NCBI GenBank assembly: GCA_938020505.1 | Contig: CALIHR010000023.1 | Span: 1-43,060 of the forward strand | From: an uncultured Actinobaculum sp. | Lineage (GTDB): Bacteria; Actinomycetota; Actinomycetes; Actinomycetales; Actinomycetaceae | Direction of reading: 5' to 3' | DNA: 43,060 bases | In this document: positions 25,732-33,813 of the stretch, in pieces | How positions within the stretch are numbered: the stretch's first letter is position 1 | Layout of the letters: each line of letters starts with the position of its first letter | Notes under the pieces: model-generated | The model's input: only the letters and a program-made list of their open reading frames with translations | Database searches by the model: none | What the model was told of the DNA's origin: nothing | Translations under genes and position numbers: made by a program

Positions 25732-26705
25732 GCCCGTTCTTGCGTGAGCCCGTGCGCGAGGGAGAGCCGGTCAGGTTTTCCCTCGCTTCGCCCGAGCCCC
25801 TTCCCGCGGGGCTCCTGGCGCACACGAGGCATGTTTTCGGGGCGGCCTGCGAAAAGGTCGCCGAGCGCTCGCCCGAGGTTCCCGGCTTGCGGACGCTGTC
25901 GCTGTTCGGCGTCGCCGGATCCGACGCAGCCGCGTTGGGGCCGCTGAGGGGCGAACTGCGCGGCCCGGCCTTGGCTTTGGGCGTCGATTGCGCGCTCACG
26001 CGTGGAAAAATGGCCGAGCGCGGGCCGCGCCTCATCGTCTCCGACGTGGACTCGACCTTCATCCGCGGCGAGGCCATCGACATGCTCGCCGACGCCGCCG
26101 GATCCGGCCCGCGGGTGGCGGCCATAACGGAGGCGGCGATGAACGGCGAGCTCGACTTCGCCGAGGCCCTCGCCGAGCGCGTGGCCACGCTGGCGGGCCT
26201 GCCTGTCGATCGGGTCGAGTCGATCGCGGACCGCATCGAGCCCGTTCCGGGGGCCGAGACGCTGGTTGCGACGGCGCACGCCCGCGGATGCGCCGTCGGC
26301 CTGGTCTCCGGCGGATTCATCGAGGTGATCGGGGGGCTGGCGCGCCGCCTCGGCGTCGACCATGTGCTGGCCAACCGGCTCGAAACGAGCGGCGGCGCCC
26401 TCACGGGCAGGACGGAGGGCGAGATCGTCACCCGCGAGCGCAAGGCCGAGGCGCTTCGGCGCTGGTCCGAGGGAGGCTCGCTGCCCGGCTTTCGGTCTCG
26501 GGGCGGCCCCTCGCCGCGCGAGAGGATCGACCTGTCCGAAACCGTGGCGGCCGGCGACGGCGCCAACGACCTGTCGATGATGGAGATCGCCGGGCTTTCC
26601 GTCGCCGTGTGCGCCAAGCCCGCGGTGCTCGCAGCCGCCGACGCCGCGGTGACCCGGCCGCGCCTCGACATCCTTGCGGCGATCCTCGGCTGGGACGCCG
26701 CCTGA
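25728..26705 (+). CDS. serB: Phosphoserine phosphatase SerB (HAD family)
   Basis: 325 residues. Dephosphorylates phosphoserine in the last step of serine synthesis. HAD motifs: nucleophile VSDVDSTFIRGEAIDMLAD, motif II LVSGGFIEVIGGLA, Lys in RERKAEAL, and motif III AAGDGANDLSMMEIAG. The first 95 residues lack a recognisable ACT domain but occupy its place. A short insert (GFRSRGGPSPRERID) precedes motif III. ATG 25728 overlaps the glgC stop by four bases, so translation is coupled to glgC; a link between storage and serine synthesis is not otherwise explained. A hairpin terminator follows at 26775. Confidence 0.92.
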   Translation: MSPFLREPVREGEPVRFSLASPEPLPAGLLAHTRHVFGAACEKVAERSPEVPGLRTLSLFGVAGSDAAALGPLRGELRGPALALGVDCALTRGKMAERGPRLIVSDVDSTFIRGEAIDMLADAAGSGPRVAAITEAAMNGELDFAEALAERVATLAGLPVDRVESIADRIEPVPGAETLVATAHARGCAVGLVSGGFIEVIGGLARRLGVDHVLANRLETSGGALTGRTEGEIVTRERKAEALRRWSEGGSLPGFRSRGGPSPRERIDLSETVAAGDGANDLSMMEIAGLSVAVCAKPAVLAAADAAVTRPRLDILAAILGWDAA

Positions 26706-26774
26706 GCGAGCCTTCCGCCGCATGGCAAGCCGCTTCGTTTTCTGGTTCGGAGCCGCAGCGGACCCGAGATTTAT

Positions 26775-26802
26775 GCCGCCGCCCGCTGGCGGACGGCGTT
26801 TT
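26775..26802 (+). terminator. Terminator of glgC-serB
   Basis: GCCG-CCGCC and GGCGG-A-CGGC form a stem with a CGCT loop and one bulged base, followed by GTTTT. It lies between serB and the convergent ABC permease gene. Confidence 0.7.
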
Positions 26803-26822
26803 AATCCCGCTGCCGGACGGCG
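26782..26822. repeat. Direct repeat beside the serB terminator
   Basis: A 17-base unit at 26782-26798 recurs at 26806-26822 with one mismatch (24-base period), 20-60 bases downstream of the ABC permease stop. Confidence 0.6.
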
Positions 26823-26843
26823 CGAACCGGGTGGGCTGCGCCC

Positions 26844-28409
26844 TCACCCCGCCGCCAAATCGCGGGGGCGCGCTCGAACGTTCGCGAGCGTCAGGGCGAG
26901 GGCCGCGGCGCCGACGCAGCCCGTCGCAGCCCACGACGGGCTTTCCATGGGAACTCTGCCGACGAGGTAGAGGGGCGAGAGCTTTCGGCCCCATTCGGGA
27001 AGGTCGAGGGGGTCGGCCAAGAGCTGGACGACGGCGATCCAGCAGGCGAGGGCCCACACGGCGGCCCACGCTTTCGGCGCACAGGAGAAAACGGCGAAGG
27101 CCCCGGCGAGCACGGCGACGATGGGAACGAGCAGGAGCGCCGCAGCCCCCAAAGACGAGGAAGGCTCCCATTGGCCGGTGGACGCTCCGATGGAGATCCA
27201 GTAGGCGAAACCGCCGGATGCGGCCACAGCCGCGGCCGTGAGGACCGCTTGGGCGAACCACGCGCGCACGACGCTCGCGTAGCCGCAGCGCGTGGAACAC
27301 ACGAGCCCGAGCCTTCCGCTCGCCTCTTCGCCGCGCAATTCGGCCGCGGTCGCGAGCCCGGCCGCGAGCCCGAGAAGCCCGATGACCCCGACGGCCAGAA
27401 CGGACATGAAGTCCCGCGGCGCGTGCCCCCCGAAAAGCTCGGCGACGCCCGGGTTTTGTTCGACCCAGACGTCTATCTCGTCTCCCATGGCTCCGACCGG
27501 CGCCGCCCAGCAAACCGCCGCCGCGCACCACCCGGCGGCGGCGGAGCGCGTGAGGCGCCAGACATAGCGCGTGCCTCGAATCCACGGCGCCGCGCAGGCC
27601 CTTCCGGGCCTCGGCGAGACCGCGGCGCCTCCGAGGTCGCGGACGCGGCAGAGCGCGAGGGCGGCCGCAGCCAGTGCGGCGGCCGCCGTTGCGCAGGCGG
27701 CATAGGGCCACAGACGGCTCGCTCCCCACGGCCGGGCTTCAGCCAGCCAGCCCATAGGGGTGAGCCAGGTCGCGGGCAGGCGCCGTCCGTCTATCGCCGC
27801 GCGCACGAGGTAGCAGAACAGGACCCACGCCAGCACCGCGGTTCCCGCGGCTTTGGCGTCCGCAACCGTCTGAGCCAAGAGGGCGGCTGCCGCCGCGAAG
27901 ACGAACGCGAACAGGCAGAGGACAAGGCAGTATTTCGCGGCGCCGCCGGCGGGAAAGCCGAGCAGGACGAGGCCCGCGAAGCTCGCGGCGCCGAAGAGGA
28001 CGGTCGAACACGCCTGCGCCGCCATGGCGGCCGCCGTCGGCGCGGCTTTCCCGTAGCCTCCGGCCGAGACGACCTCCCATCGGCCGAGGGCCTCTTCGGC
28101 TCGCATGAGCCGGACGGCCAGGAGGCTTGCGCCGACGGGGATGAGGACGAGCCCGAACATGCCGACCTCGAAGGCCTCGATCCCGCCCGCCGAGGTCAGA
28201 TCGTAGCCTCGCCCGTTGAACAGCTCTTGAATGCGCGAGGAGCCGATGGTCGAGGCGTAGCGCAGCCGGCTCGCGCCGTCGGGATAGAGAGACTTCGTCG
28301 CCGACGCCATGATGAGGACCAAGGCAGTCCAGGCCAGAGGCCAGGCGAGAAGCCTTCGGCCGTGGGCCTTCCATGTGAGCGCCCAGAGCGCCCGGCGCGG
28401 CCCGCTCAT
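26844..28409 (-). CDS. ABC-2 type exporter permease (two six-helix halves)
   Basis: 521 residues, very hydrophobic, about 12 predicted membrane helices in two similar halves, like the actinobacterial 'exporter of polyketide antibiotics' permeases. The first half begins WKAHGRRLLAWPLAWTALVLIM and has an outward loop with YDLTSAGGIEAFEVGMFG; the second begins near YVWRLTRSAAAGW. ATG 28409 overlaps the ATPase stop, so both parts are made together. Substrate unknown; the divergent TetR gene suggests an inducible drug or metabolite efflux pump. Confidence 0.88.
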   Translation of the reverse strand: MSGPRRALWALTWKAHGRRLLAWPLAWTALVLIMASATKSLYPDGASRLRYASTIGSSRIQELFNGRGYDLTSAGGIEAFEVGMFGLVLIPVGASLLAVRLMRAEEALGRWEVVSAGGYGKAAPTAAAMAAQACSTVLFGAASFAGLVLLGFPAGGAAKYCLVLCLFAFVFAAAAALLAQTVADAKAAGTAVLAWVLFCYLVRAAIDGRRLPATWLTPMGWLAEARPWGASRLWPYAACATAAAALAAAALALCRVRDLGGAAVSPRPGRACAAPWIRGTRYVWRLTRSAAAGWCAAAVCWAAPVGAMGDEIDVWVEQNPGVAELFGGHAPRDFMSVLAVGVIGLLGLAAGLATAAELRGEEASGRLGLVCSTRCGYASVVRAWFAQAVLTAAAVAASGGFAYWISIGASTGQWEPSSSLGAAALLLVPIVAVLAGAFAVFSCAPKAWAAVWALACWIAVVQLLADPLDLPEWGRKLSPLYLVGRVPMESPSWAATGCVGAAALALTLANVRARPRDLAAG

Positions 28410-29269
28410 CTCTCGCCGCCGTAGAAGCTGAGAAAGGCTGCCTCCAGGGAGCTTTCGACCTTTCGTATCGACGCGCCCCCTTTCAGGAGTCCGGCGACGG
28501 CGGAGTCAGCCTCGGCAGAGGGCACGCTCAGGTCGACCGGCTCCCCCGTCCGGCTGACGGCGGAGACGGCGACGTCGGCCCTGGCGCGCACGCCTTCGAG
28601 GCTTCCCGAATACGCTGCCCGGCCGCGCCGAAGAACGGTGACCGTGTCGCACAGCGCCGCGACCTCGCTCATGATGTGGCTGCTCAGCAGCACCGTCGCC
28701 CCGGAGCCTTTCGCCTCGCGGACCGTTTCGACGAAGCGTTCGGCCATGACGGGGTCGAGGCCCGACGTCGGCTCGTCGAGGAGCAGAAGCTCGGCCCGCG
28801 TGGCGAGGGCTGCGACGAGGGCGACCTTTTGGCGGTTGCCCTTCGAGTACGTGCGCGTTTTCATTCGGGGGTTGAGTTCGAAGCGCTCGATGAGCTCGGC
28901 TCTGCGGGCGGCGTCGATGCTGCCCTGCATGCGCCCGAGGACGTCGATGCACTCGCCTCCGGTGAGATTGGGCCACAGCACGGTGTCCCCGGGGACGTAG
29001 GCGAGCCGCCGGCGGACGTCGACCGCGTCCTTCGCCGGGTCGAGGCCAAACACGCGCAAACGGCCGCCGTCGAGCCGAATCTGGCCGAGAATCGCCCGGA
29101 TCGTCGTCGTCTTTCCCGCCCCGTTGGGGCCGAGGAAGCCGTGGACGGAGCCCGCCTTCACGCTCAGGTCTAGCCCGTCGAGCGCCCGGACCCTGCCGAA
29201 AGTTTTCGTCAAATTCGCCCCTTCGACAAGAATTTGATTGTTGCTGTCATTTGAAAGTGACTCTCTCAT
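28406..29269 (-). CDS. ABC exporter ATP-binding protein (DrrA-like)
   Basis: 287 residues. ABC motifs: Walker A GPNGAGKTTTIRA, signature YSKGNRQKVALVAAL (degenerate LSGGQ, as is common in this subfamily), Walker B LLLLDEPTSGLD and switch His in SSHIMSE. A C-terminal regulatory extension of about 80 residues is as in DrrA-type proteins. It powers the permease encoded downstream with overlapping stop and start. ATG 29269 lacks a Shine-Dalgarno and follows a -10-like TAGCGT by 7 nt; the frame continues upstream into the tetR gene but that part is antisense and is not used. Confidence 0.92.
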   Translation of the reverse strand: MRESLSNDSNNQILVEGANLTKTFGRVRALDGLDLSVKAGSVHGFLGPNGAGKTTTIRAILGQIRLDGGRLRVFGLDPAKDAVDVRRRLAYVPGDTVLWPNLTGGECIDVLGRMQGSIDAARRAELIERFELNPRMKTRTYSKGNRQKVALVAALATRAELLLLDEPTSGLDPVMAERFVETVREAKGSGATVLLSSHIMSEVAALCDTVTVLRRGRAAYSGSLEGVRARADVAVSAVSRTGEPVDLSVPSAEADSAVAGLLKGGASIRKVESSLEAAFLSFYGGER

Positions 29270-29276
29270 AAGGGAG

Positions 29277-29305
29277 ACGCTACCACGGGCGCGAGGCGGC
29301 GACAA
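29277..29305 (-). promoter_or_regulatory. Promoter of the ABC exporter operon with flanking direct repeats
   Basis: On the minus strand TTGTCG (29300-29305), a 17-base spacer and TAGCGT (29277-29282) precede the ATG by 7 nt. The -35 lies inside one of three CGACAAGG direct repeats (starting 29300, 29317 and 29339) spread over the divergent gap; the last overlaps the tetR ribosome binding site. They may be the TetR operator. Confidence 0.5.
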
Positions 29306-29353
29306 GGCCGTGAAGGCGACAAGGATGTAAAGTGGCATCGACAAGGAGGCGCG

Positions 29354-29941
29354 ATGGCACAGCGGGGATTGCGCGAACGGAAGAAGGCGGCGGCCATGCA
29401 CCGCATACAGTCGGCCGCCCTCGAGCTGTTTTCGACGGACGGATACGACAACGTGACGATCGAGCAGATCGCCGACCGCGCCGACGTCTCCCCTTCGACC
29501 GTCTATCGATATTTCGGGACGAAGGAGGGCCTGGTGCTGCACGACGAGCACGACGACCTGCTCATGAGCACGGTGGCCGGCGCCCTCGCCGACGGCGCGA
29601 GGCTCCTCGACGCCCTGCGAGAGGCCGTCCGGGCAATCGCCGAGGAGCATTTCGTGCGCGACCGCCAGGCAACCGTGCAGCGGGTGCGGCTGTACTTCGA
29701 GGTCCCCGCGCTGCGGTCGGCGGCGTCGACCCTGGTCGCCGAACTCATCGACAAGCTCGCCCGGACTCTCGAGGACAGCGGGAGGGCGGACTACGCGGAC
29801 GGCCTGATCGCCTCGGGCGCCGTCGTCTCCGGGCTGCTGGCGGCCGCATGGAACTGGTATCGGGAAGGGGCGGAAAGGCCTTTCACCGTCTACGCCGACG
29901 CCGCGATGGACGTCCTCGCCGAAAAGCTCGCCGCGATGTAG
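29354..29941 (+). CDS. TetR family transcriptional regulator
   Basis: 195 residues. The N-terminal TetR helix-turn-helix is complete: AALELFSTDGYDNVTIEQIA, DRADVSPSTVYRYFGTKEGLV. The C-terminal helical domain should bind a ligand and make the dimer. ATG 29354 follows AAGGAGG. It is transcribed away from the ABC-2 exporter operon, the usual arrangement for a repressor of an efflux pump and of itself. Ligand unknown. Confidence 0.93.
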   Translation: MAQRGLRERKKAAAMHRIQSAALELFSTDGYDNVTIEQIADRADVSPSTVYRYFGTKEGLVLHDEHDDLLMSTVAGALADGARLLDALREAVRAIAEEHFVRDRQATVQRVRLYFEVPALRSAASTLVAELIDKLARTLEDSGRADYADGLIASGAVVSGLLAAAWNWYREGAERPFTVYADAAMDVLAEKLAAM

Positions 29942-29942
29942 A

Positions 29943-29975
29943 GGCGGTCTAGGTGTGATCTGGGGGCGGTCTAGG
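29943..29975 (-). repeat. 22-bp-period repeat across the sixA stop codon
   Basis: GGCGGTCTAGG occurs at 29943-29953 and 29965-29975. The second copy holds the TAG stop of the phosphatase gene (29971-29973). Confidence 0.65.
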
Positions 29976-30618
29976 CGCGCAGCACGTCGACGATCTGCAT
30001 GCGGCCGGGCGCCAGAGAGCTCCACGATTCGACGTGCCCGACGACGGCCATGGCGGTGGAAAAGCCGTGCCTGAAACTGTCCGCCCGCGCCGCGCCCGGC
30101 CCCCTCAAAGCCCGGAATCGCGCGCGATTCCGAGTCTCGGGCGGATCCTTCTCCCGCGAGGCCAGCAGCCCCGCCAGCGTCGACATCGTCGGCTCGTGCC
30201 CGACGACGAGAACCGCGTCCGCCCCCGCGCCGCCTTCGGCGCCGTCCGCCCCCGGGGCGTCAAGCGACTCCCGCGTGACGTCGGCCTGCCATGCGCCGTC
30301 CGCCCCCGGGGCGGCGCTCTCGATTTCGCCGCGGCCCATACCGCGCAGAGCCTCGAGAAGGCCCTCCCCGCCGCGAGAGTAGAGGCTGGCTTCCTCCCGG
30401 ACTCGGGCGACGGCCAGCCCGGCCGAACGAAGGGCGGCCAGGGTCTGCCGCGTGCGCGTCGCCTCCGAGACGATCGCCACGTCGATGTCGCCGACGACTC
30501 GCCTGATCGCCCGCGCCTGAGAAGCGGCCTCCTCCCTGCCCCGCGGGGTCAGCGGGCGGGCGCGGTCCCTTGCGGCGAATCCGGCTTCGCCGTGGCGCAT
30601 GAGAACGAGAGTCGGCAT
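29971..30618 (-). CDS. SixA-like histidine phosphatase
   Basis: 215 residues of the histidine phosphatase (phosphoglycerate mutase-like) superfamily. The catalytic LMRHGEAGFAARDRARPLTPRG start and the VGHEPTMSTLAG motif with the second His are present. Closest in layout to SixA, a protein phosphohistidine phosphatase, but the substrate is uncertain. An Ala/Gly/Asp-rich insert between them holds a 54-base partial duplication (a 21-base unit at 30239-30259 and 30293-30313). No Shine-Dalgarno; TAGCCT ends 6 nt before the ATG. Confidence 0.87.
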   Translation of the reverse strand: MPTLVLMRHGEAGFAARDRARPLTPRGREEAASQARAIRRVVGDIDVAIVSEATRTRQTLAALRSAGLAVARVREEASLYSRGGEGLLEALRGMGRGEIESAAPGADGAWQADVTRESLDAPGADGAEGGAGADAVLVVGHEPTMSTLAGLLASREKDPPETRNRARFRALRGPGAARADSFRHGFSTAMAVVGHVESWSSLAPGRMQIVDVLRA

Positions 30619-30624
30619 GGTGCA

Positions 30625-30630
30625 AGGCTA
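30625..30630 (-). promoter_or_regulatory. -10-like box of the sixA-like gene
   Basis: TAGCCT on the minus strand ends 6 nt before the ATG at 30618. Only the TAnnnT core matches, so support comes from the shared spacing with other genes here. Confidence 0.35.
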
Positions 30631-30710
30631 TCTCCGATCGGGCCGATTGAACAGGGAGGCGTTCGAATCGACGCCTGTGGCGCAACGGGCCCGCGCGGCA
30701 AAGCCAACGC

Positions 30711-32324
30711 TCACGCCAGAGCGACGAGGTCGAAATAGTCGTCGGACCAGAGGTCTTCGTCGCCGTCGGGCAGCAGAAGGACGCGCTCGGGGCGAAGGGC
30801 TTCGACCGCCCCCTCGTCGTGGGTGACGAGGACGACGGCGCCCTCGTATTTGCCGAGCGCGGCGAGAATCTCCTCGCGCGAGGCCGGGTCGAGGTTGTTC
30901 GTCGGCTCGTCAAGGAGAAGCACGTTGGCCGCCGACACGACGAGCATGGCCAGGGCGAGCCGAGTCTTCTCCCCTCCCGAGAGCACTCCGGCTGGCTTGT
31001 CGGCGTCGGCCCCCGAAAAGAGGAAAGAGCCGAGCACGGAGCGGGCCTTCGTGTCGTCGAGCTCGGGGGCCGCCCGCCACAGGTTGCCGACCACCGTCTC
31101 GTTCGGGTCGATCGTCTCGTGCTCCTGTGCGTAATAGCCGATCTTCAGCCCGTGGCCGGGCACGACGCCGCCCGTGTCGGCCTCCTCGACGCCGGCGAGC
31201 AGGCGCAGGAGGGTCGTCTTCCCGGCGCCGTTGAGGCCGAGGACGACCACGCGCGAGCCGCGGTCGACGGCGAGGTCGAGGCCGGAGAAGACTTCGAGGG
31301 ACCCGTACGATTTCGACAGCCCGACGGCGGTCAGCGGCGTGCGCCCGCACGGCGCCGGATCCGGGAACCTCAGATTGGCGACCTTGTCGGCCTTCCGCTC
31401 CGCATCCAGCCCGGCGAGCAGACGCTGCGCGCGGCGCTCCATGTTCTGCGCGGCGGACGCCTTCGTCGCCTTGGCCCGCATTTTGTCCGCCTGCCCCATG
31501 AGCGCGCCCGCCTTGCGCTCCGCGTTCAGCCGCTCGCGGCGGCGGCGTTTCTCATCCGCCTCGCGCTGTTTGAGATACTCGGCCCACGGCATGTTGTACA
31601 CATCGAGGGCGGCGCGATTGGCGTCCAGATGCCACACGGCGTTGACCGTCTGGTCCAGCAGCTCCGTCGAATGGGAGACCGCCACGAACCCGCCCGCGAA
31701 AGAGCGGAGGTAATCGCGAAGCCACAGGATCGAATCGTGGTCGAGGTGGTTGGTCGGCTCGTCCAGCAGAAGAGTCTCAGCCCGTGAGAAGAGGACCCTG
31801 GCAAGCTCGACCCTTCGCCGCTGGCCGCCGGAAAGTGTGTGCAGCGGCTGGTCGAGGACCCTTTCTGGCAGGCCCAGCGCAGCCGCCGTCTGGGCGGCCT
31901 CGGCGTTGGCGGCCCATCCCCCGGCGTTCGTGAATTCCTGGTCGAGGCGCACGTAGCGTTCCATCGCCTTGACCTGCCGCGCGCCCTCCGATTCGGCCAT
32001 TTCCCGCTCGGCCTTGCGGATGCGCCTTATCGTCTCGGCGATTCCCCGAACCGAGAGGATCCGATCGCGAGCCGCCTGGCCGAGGTCGCCCTCCTGCGTG
32101 TCCTGCGGAAGGTATCCGATCGCGCCTTTGCGATTGAGCGCTCCGGTCGCTTCGACGACGTCGGACGTCACTCCCTCGCCCGCCATGAGCCGCATGAGCG
32201 TCGTCTTTCCGGCGCCGTTGCGGCCGACGAGGCCCACGCGCATCCCTTTGCCCACTCTGAATCCCGCGTCGACGACGAGTTCTCGGGTTCCGATGCGCAT
32301 GGTGAGGTTTTTGGCGTCGATCAC
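30711..32324 (-). CDS. ABC-F family ATPase (ribosome-associated)
   Basis: 537 residues with two ABC domains and no membrane segments. Domain 1: GRNGAGKTT, LSGGQRRRVELA, LLLDEPTNHLD. Domain 2: GLNGAGKTT, LSGGEKTRLALA, LLLDEPTNNLD. Between them is a charged linker (EADEKRRRRERLNAERKAG and following, about 250-310), the part that in ABC-F proteins reaches into the ribosomal E/P site. It likely modulates translation; whether it is housekeeping (EttA/Uup-like) or confers antibiotic protection cannot be decided. GTG 32324 has TAGGCT 6 nt upstream and no Shine-Dalgarno. Confidence 0.93.
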   Translation of the reverse strand: MIDAKNLTMRIGTRELVVDAGFRVGKGMRVGLVGRNGAGKTTLMRLMAGEGVTSDVVEATGALNRKGAIGYLPQDTQEGDLGQAARDRILSVRGIAETIRRIRKAEREMAESEGARQVKAMERYVRLDQEFTNAGGWAANAEAAQTAAALGLPERVLDQPLHTLSGGQRRRVELARVLFSRAETLLLDEPTNHLDHDSILWLRDYLRSFAGGFVAVSHSTELLDQTVNAVWHLDANRAALDVYNMPWAEYLKQREADEKRRRRERLNAERKAGALMGQADKMRAKATKASAAQNMERRAQRLLAGLDAERKADKVANLRFPDPAPCGRTPLTAVGLSKSYGSLEVFSGLDLAVDRGSRVVVLGLNGAGKTTLLRLLAGVEEADTGGVVPGHGLKIGYYAQEHETIDPNETVVGNLWRAAPELDDTKARSVLGSFLFSGADADKPAGVLSGGEKTRLALAMLVVSAANVLLLDEPTNNLDPASREEILAALGKYEGAVVLVTHDEGAVEALRPERVLLLPDGDEDLWSDDYFDLVALA

Positions 32325-32330
32325 CCCACT

Positions 32331-32336
32331 AGCCTA
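32331..32336 (-). promoter_or_regulatory. -10-like box of the ABC-F gene
   Basis: TAGGCT on the minus strand ends 6 nt before the GTG at 32324; leaderless arrangement. Confidence 0.35.
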
Positions 32337-32381
32337 CTCGAGAACACGCCCGGCCATTGCGCGCCTCCGGCCCCTAGCGGA

Positions 32382-32387
32382 TATGCT
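32382..32387 (+). promoter_or_regulatory. -10 box of the YpfJ-type peptidase gene
   Basis: TATGCT ends 6 nt before ATG 32394; leaderless arrangement. A TTGCGC at 32357-32362 is a weak -35 at 19 bases. The box is about 45 bases from the divergent ABC-F box. Confidence 0.5.
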
Positions 32388-32393
32388 CACAGC

Positions 32394-33275
32394 ATGTCCA
32401 TGAACGACGACATTCAACTGGATGCCTCGCGAGTCAAGGTTCGCGGGCGCGGAACGATGGCGGCCACCGGCGTCGGCGGCCTCGGACTCATCGGGGCCAT
32501 CGTCTACTTTTTCCTGACGGGGCAGGTTCCGGACAACCTGGTCACCTCGGGGCGTCAGCCCGCCGGAAACCAGACCTCGCTCATCGAAACGTGCAAGACC
32601 GGCGAAGACGCGAACAAGAACACCGAGTGCTGGATGGTCGCCACCGCCGAGTCCCTGGACGCCTACTGGGGCGGTGCGCTTCCCTCCGCCGCCGGCGCCG
32701 CATACAAGAAGCCCGATTTCGTGCTCTTCTCCGGTTCGACCTCCACCGCGTGCGGAACCGCAAGCTCCCAGACCGGCCCCTTCTACTGCCCCGCGGACAA
32801 AGCCGTCTACCTCGACGTCGGCTTCTTCAAGGAGCTCCAGTCCCGGTACGGAGCGACGAATTCGAGGCTGGCCCAGGCCTACATCGTGGCCCACGAATTC
32901 GGCCATTCGATTCAGGACCAGACGGGAATCCTCGCCAAGGTCAACCACAAGGACACCGGCCCGAGCGGATCCCTGGTGCGCTCGGAGCTGCAGGCGGACT
33001 GCCTTGCAGGCGTGTGGCTGCGCAACGCCTCGAAGACGGTCGACCCGGAGTCGGGGAAGAAGTTCCTCATCCCGCCCACCCGCGCGGAGTTGAAGACCGC
33101 CGTGGACGCCGCAGCCGCCGTCGGCGACGACCACATCTACGAAAGCGCGGGCATGAAGGCCAATCAGGAGTCCTTCACCCACGGATCCTCGGCCAAGCGG
33201 ACCGAGTGGCTCATGAGGGGCTACGAAGGAGGAAAGTTCGAGAGCTGCGACACATGGTCGGCGTCCGCACCTTGA
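32394..33275 (+). CDS. YpfJ-type membrane-anchored neutral zinc metallopeptidase
   Basis: 293 residues. One N-terminal transmembrane helix (about 22-41) anchors a mostly extracellular domain. Zinc motif HEFGH at 167-171, followed by SELQADCLAGVW, the conserved Glu-containing motif of the family, and a C-terminal HGSSAKRTEWLMRGYEGG block. Conserved cysteine pairs suggest an oxidised exterior. ATG 32394 is used because of the -10 box at leaderless distance; ATG 32400 is possible. Substrate unknown. Imperfect 29-bp repeats begin around its stop (33255-33385). Confidence 0.9.
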   Translation: MSMNDDIQLDASRVKVRGRGTMAATGVGGLGLIGAIVYFFLTGQVPDNLVTSGRQPAGNQTSLIETCKTGEDANKNTECWMVATAESLDAYWGGALPSAAGAAYKKPDFVLFSGSTSTACGTASSQTGPFYCPADKAVYLDVGFFKELQSRYGATNSRLAQAYIVAHEFGHSIQDQTGILAKVNHKDTGPSGSLVRSELQADCLAGVWLRNASKTVDPESGKKFLIPPTRAELKTAVDAAAAVGDDHIYESAGMKANQESFTHGSSAKRTEWLMRGYEGGKFESCDTWSASAP

Positions 33276-33411
33276 TGCTGCCGGTCGCGCATCCGACGGG
33301 CAGGCGCGCCGAGCCTCGCATCTGATGGGCGTCCGCGCCAAGCGTCGCTTCGGATCAGCAAGCGCACCGAGCCGGATGCGCGCGACGGCGCGTTGAAGCT
33401 GAAGCCGCGCT

Positions 33412-33440
33412 GACGTTGAAGCGGCGTTAGACGTTGAAGC
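33412..33440 (-). repeat. 18-bp-period repeat at the sufT stop
   Basis: GACGTTGAAGC occurs at 33430-33440, coding the last residues of SufT, and again at 33412-33422 just beyond its stop; a partial copy lies at 33390-33399. Confidence 0.6.
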
Positions 33441-33813
33441 CGAGGGCCTGGAGCATCTCCCGGCCGTCGGAGGTGATGCGTTCGGGCCCCCACGGCGGCA
33501 GCCACACCCAGTTGATCCGGGTCGATCCGACCATTCCCTCCAGAGCCCTCGTCGTCTGCTCCTCGATGACGTCCGTCAGCGGGCAGGCGGGGGACGTCAA
33601 GGTCATGTCGATGACCGCGTCGGCCCCGTCCAGCGCAATGCCGTAGACGAGGCCCAAATCGACGACGTTGATCCCCAGCTCGGGGTCGATCACGTCCTTG
33701 AGCGCCTCTTCGACGTCCTCGACCTTCGGGGCGCCGACGGCCTCCTGGCGGGGGGCGCCTGTCTCCTCGCAGGCGGCCCCGTAATCGGGCGCGAGCTCGA
33801 GCTCGTCAGCCAT
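33427..33813 (-). CDS. sufT: SufT-like Fe-S assembly factor (DUF59/MIP18 family)
   Basis: 128 residues. After a short acidic N-terminal tail comes the MIP18/DUF59 domain: VIDPELGINVVDLGLVYGIAL and the LTSPACPLTD motif with the conserved Cys, ending WLPPWGPERITSDGREMLQALG. SufT proteins help transfer Fe-S clusters to client enzymes. Last gene of the suf operon; its ATG overlaps the sufU stop by 8 bases and follows AAAGGAG. Position and family agree. Confidence 0.92.
   Translation of the reverse strand: MADELELAPDYGAACEETGAPRQEAVGAPKVEDVEEALKDVIDPELGINVVDLGLVYGIALDGADAVIDMTLTSPACPLTDVIEEQTTRALEGMVGSTRINWVWLPPWGPERITSDGREMLQALGFNV

Noticed and set aside
28406..30025. 539-residue version of the ABC ATPase starting at 30025
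   Set aside because: The extra N-terminal part is antisense to the TetR gene and has no similarity to ABC proteins; the ATPase begins at 29269 behind a promoter.
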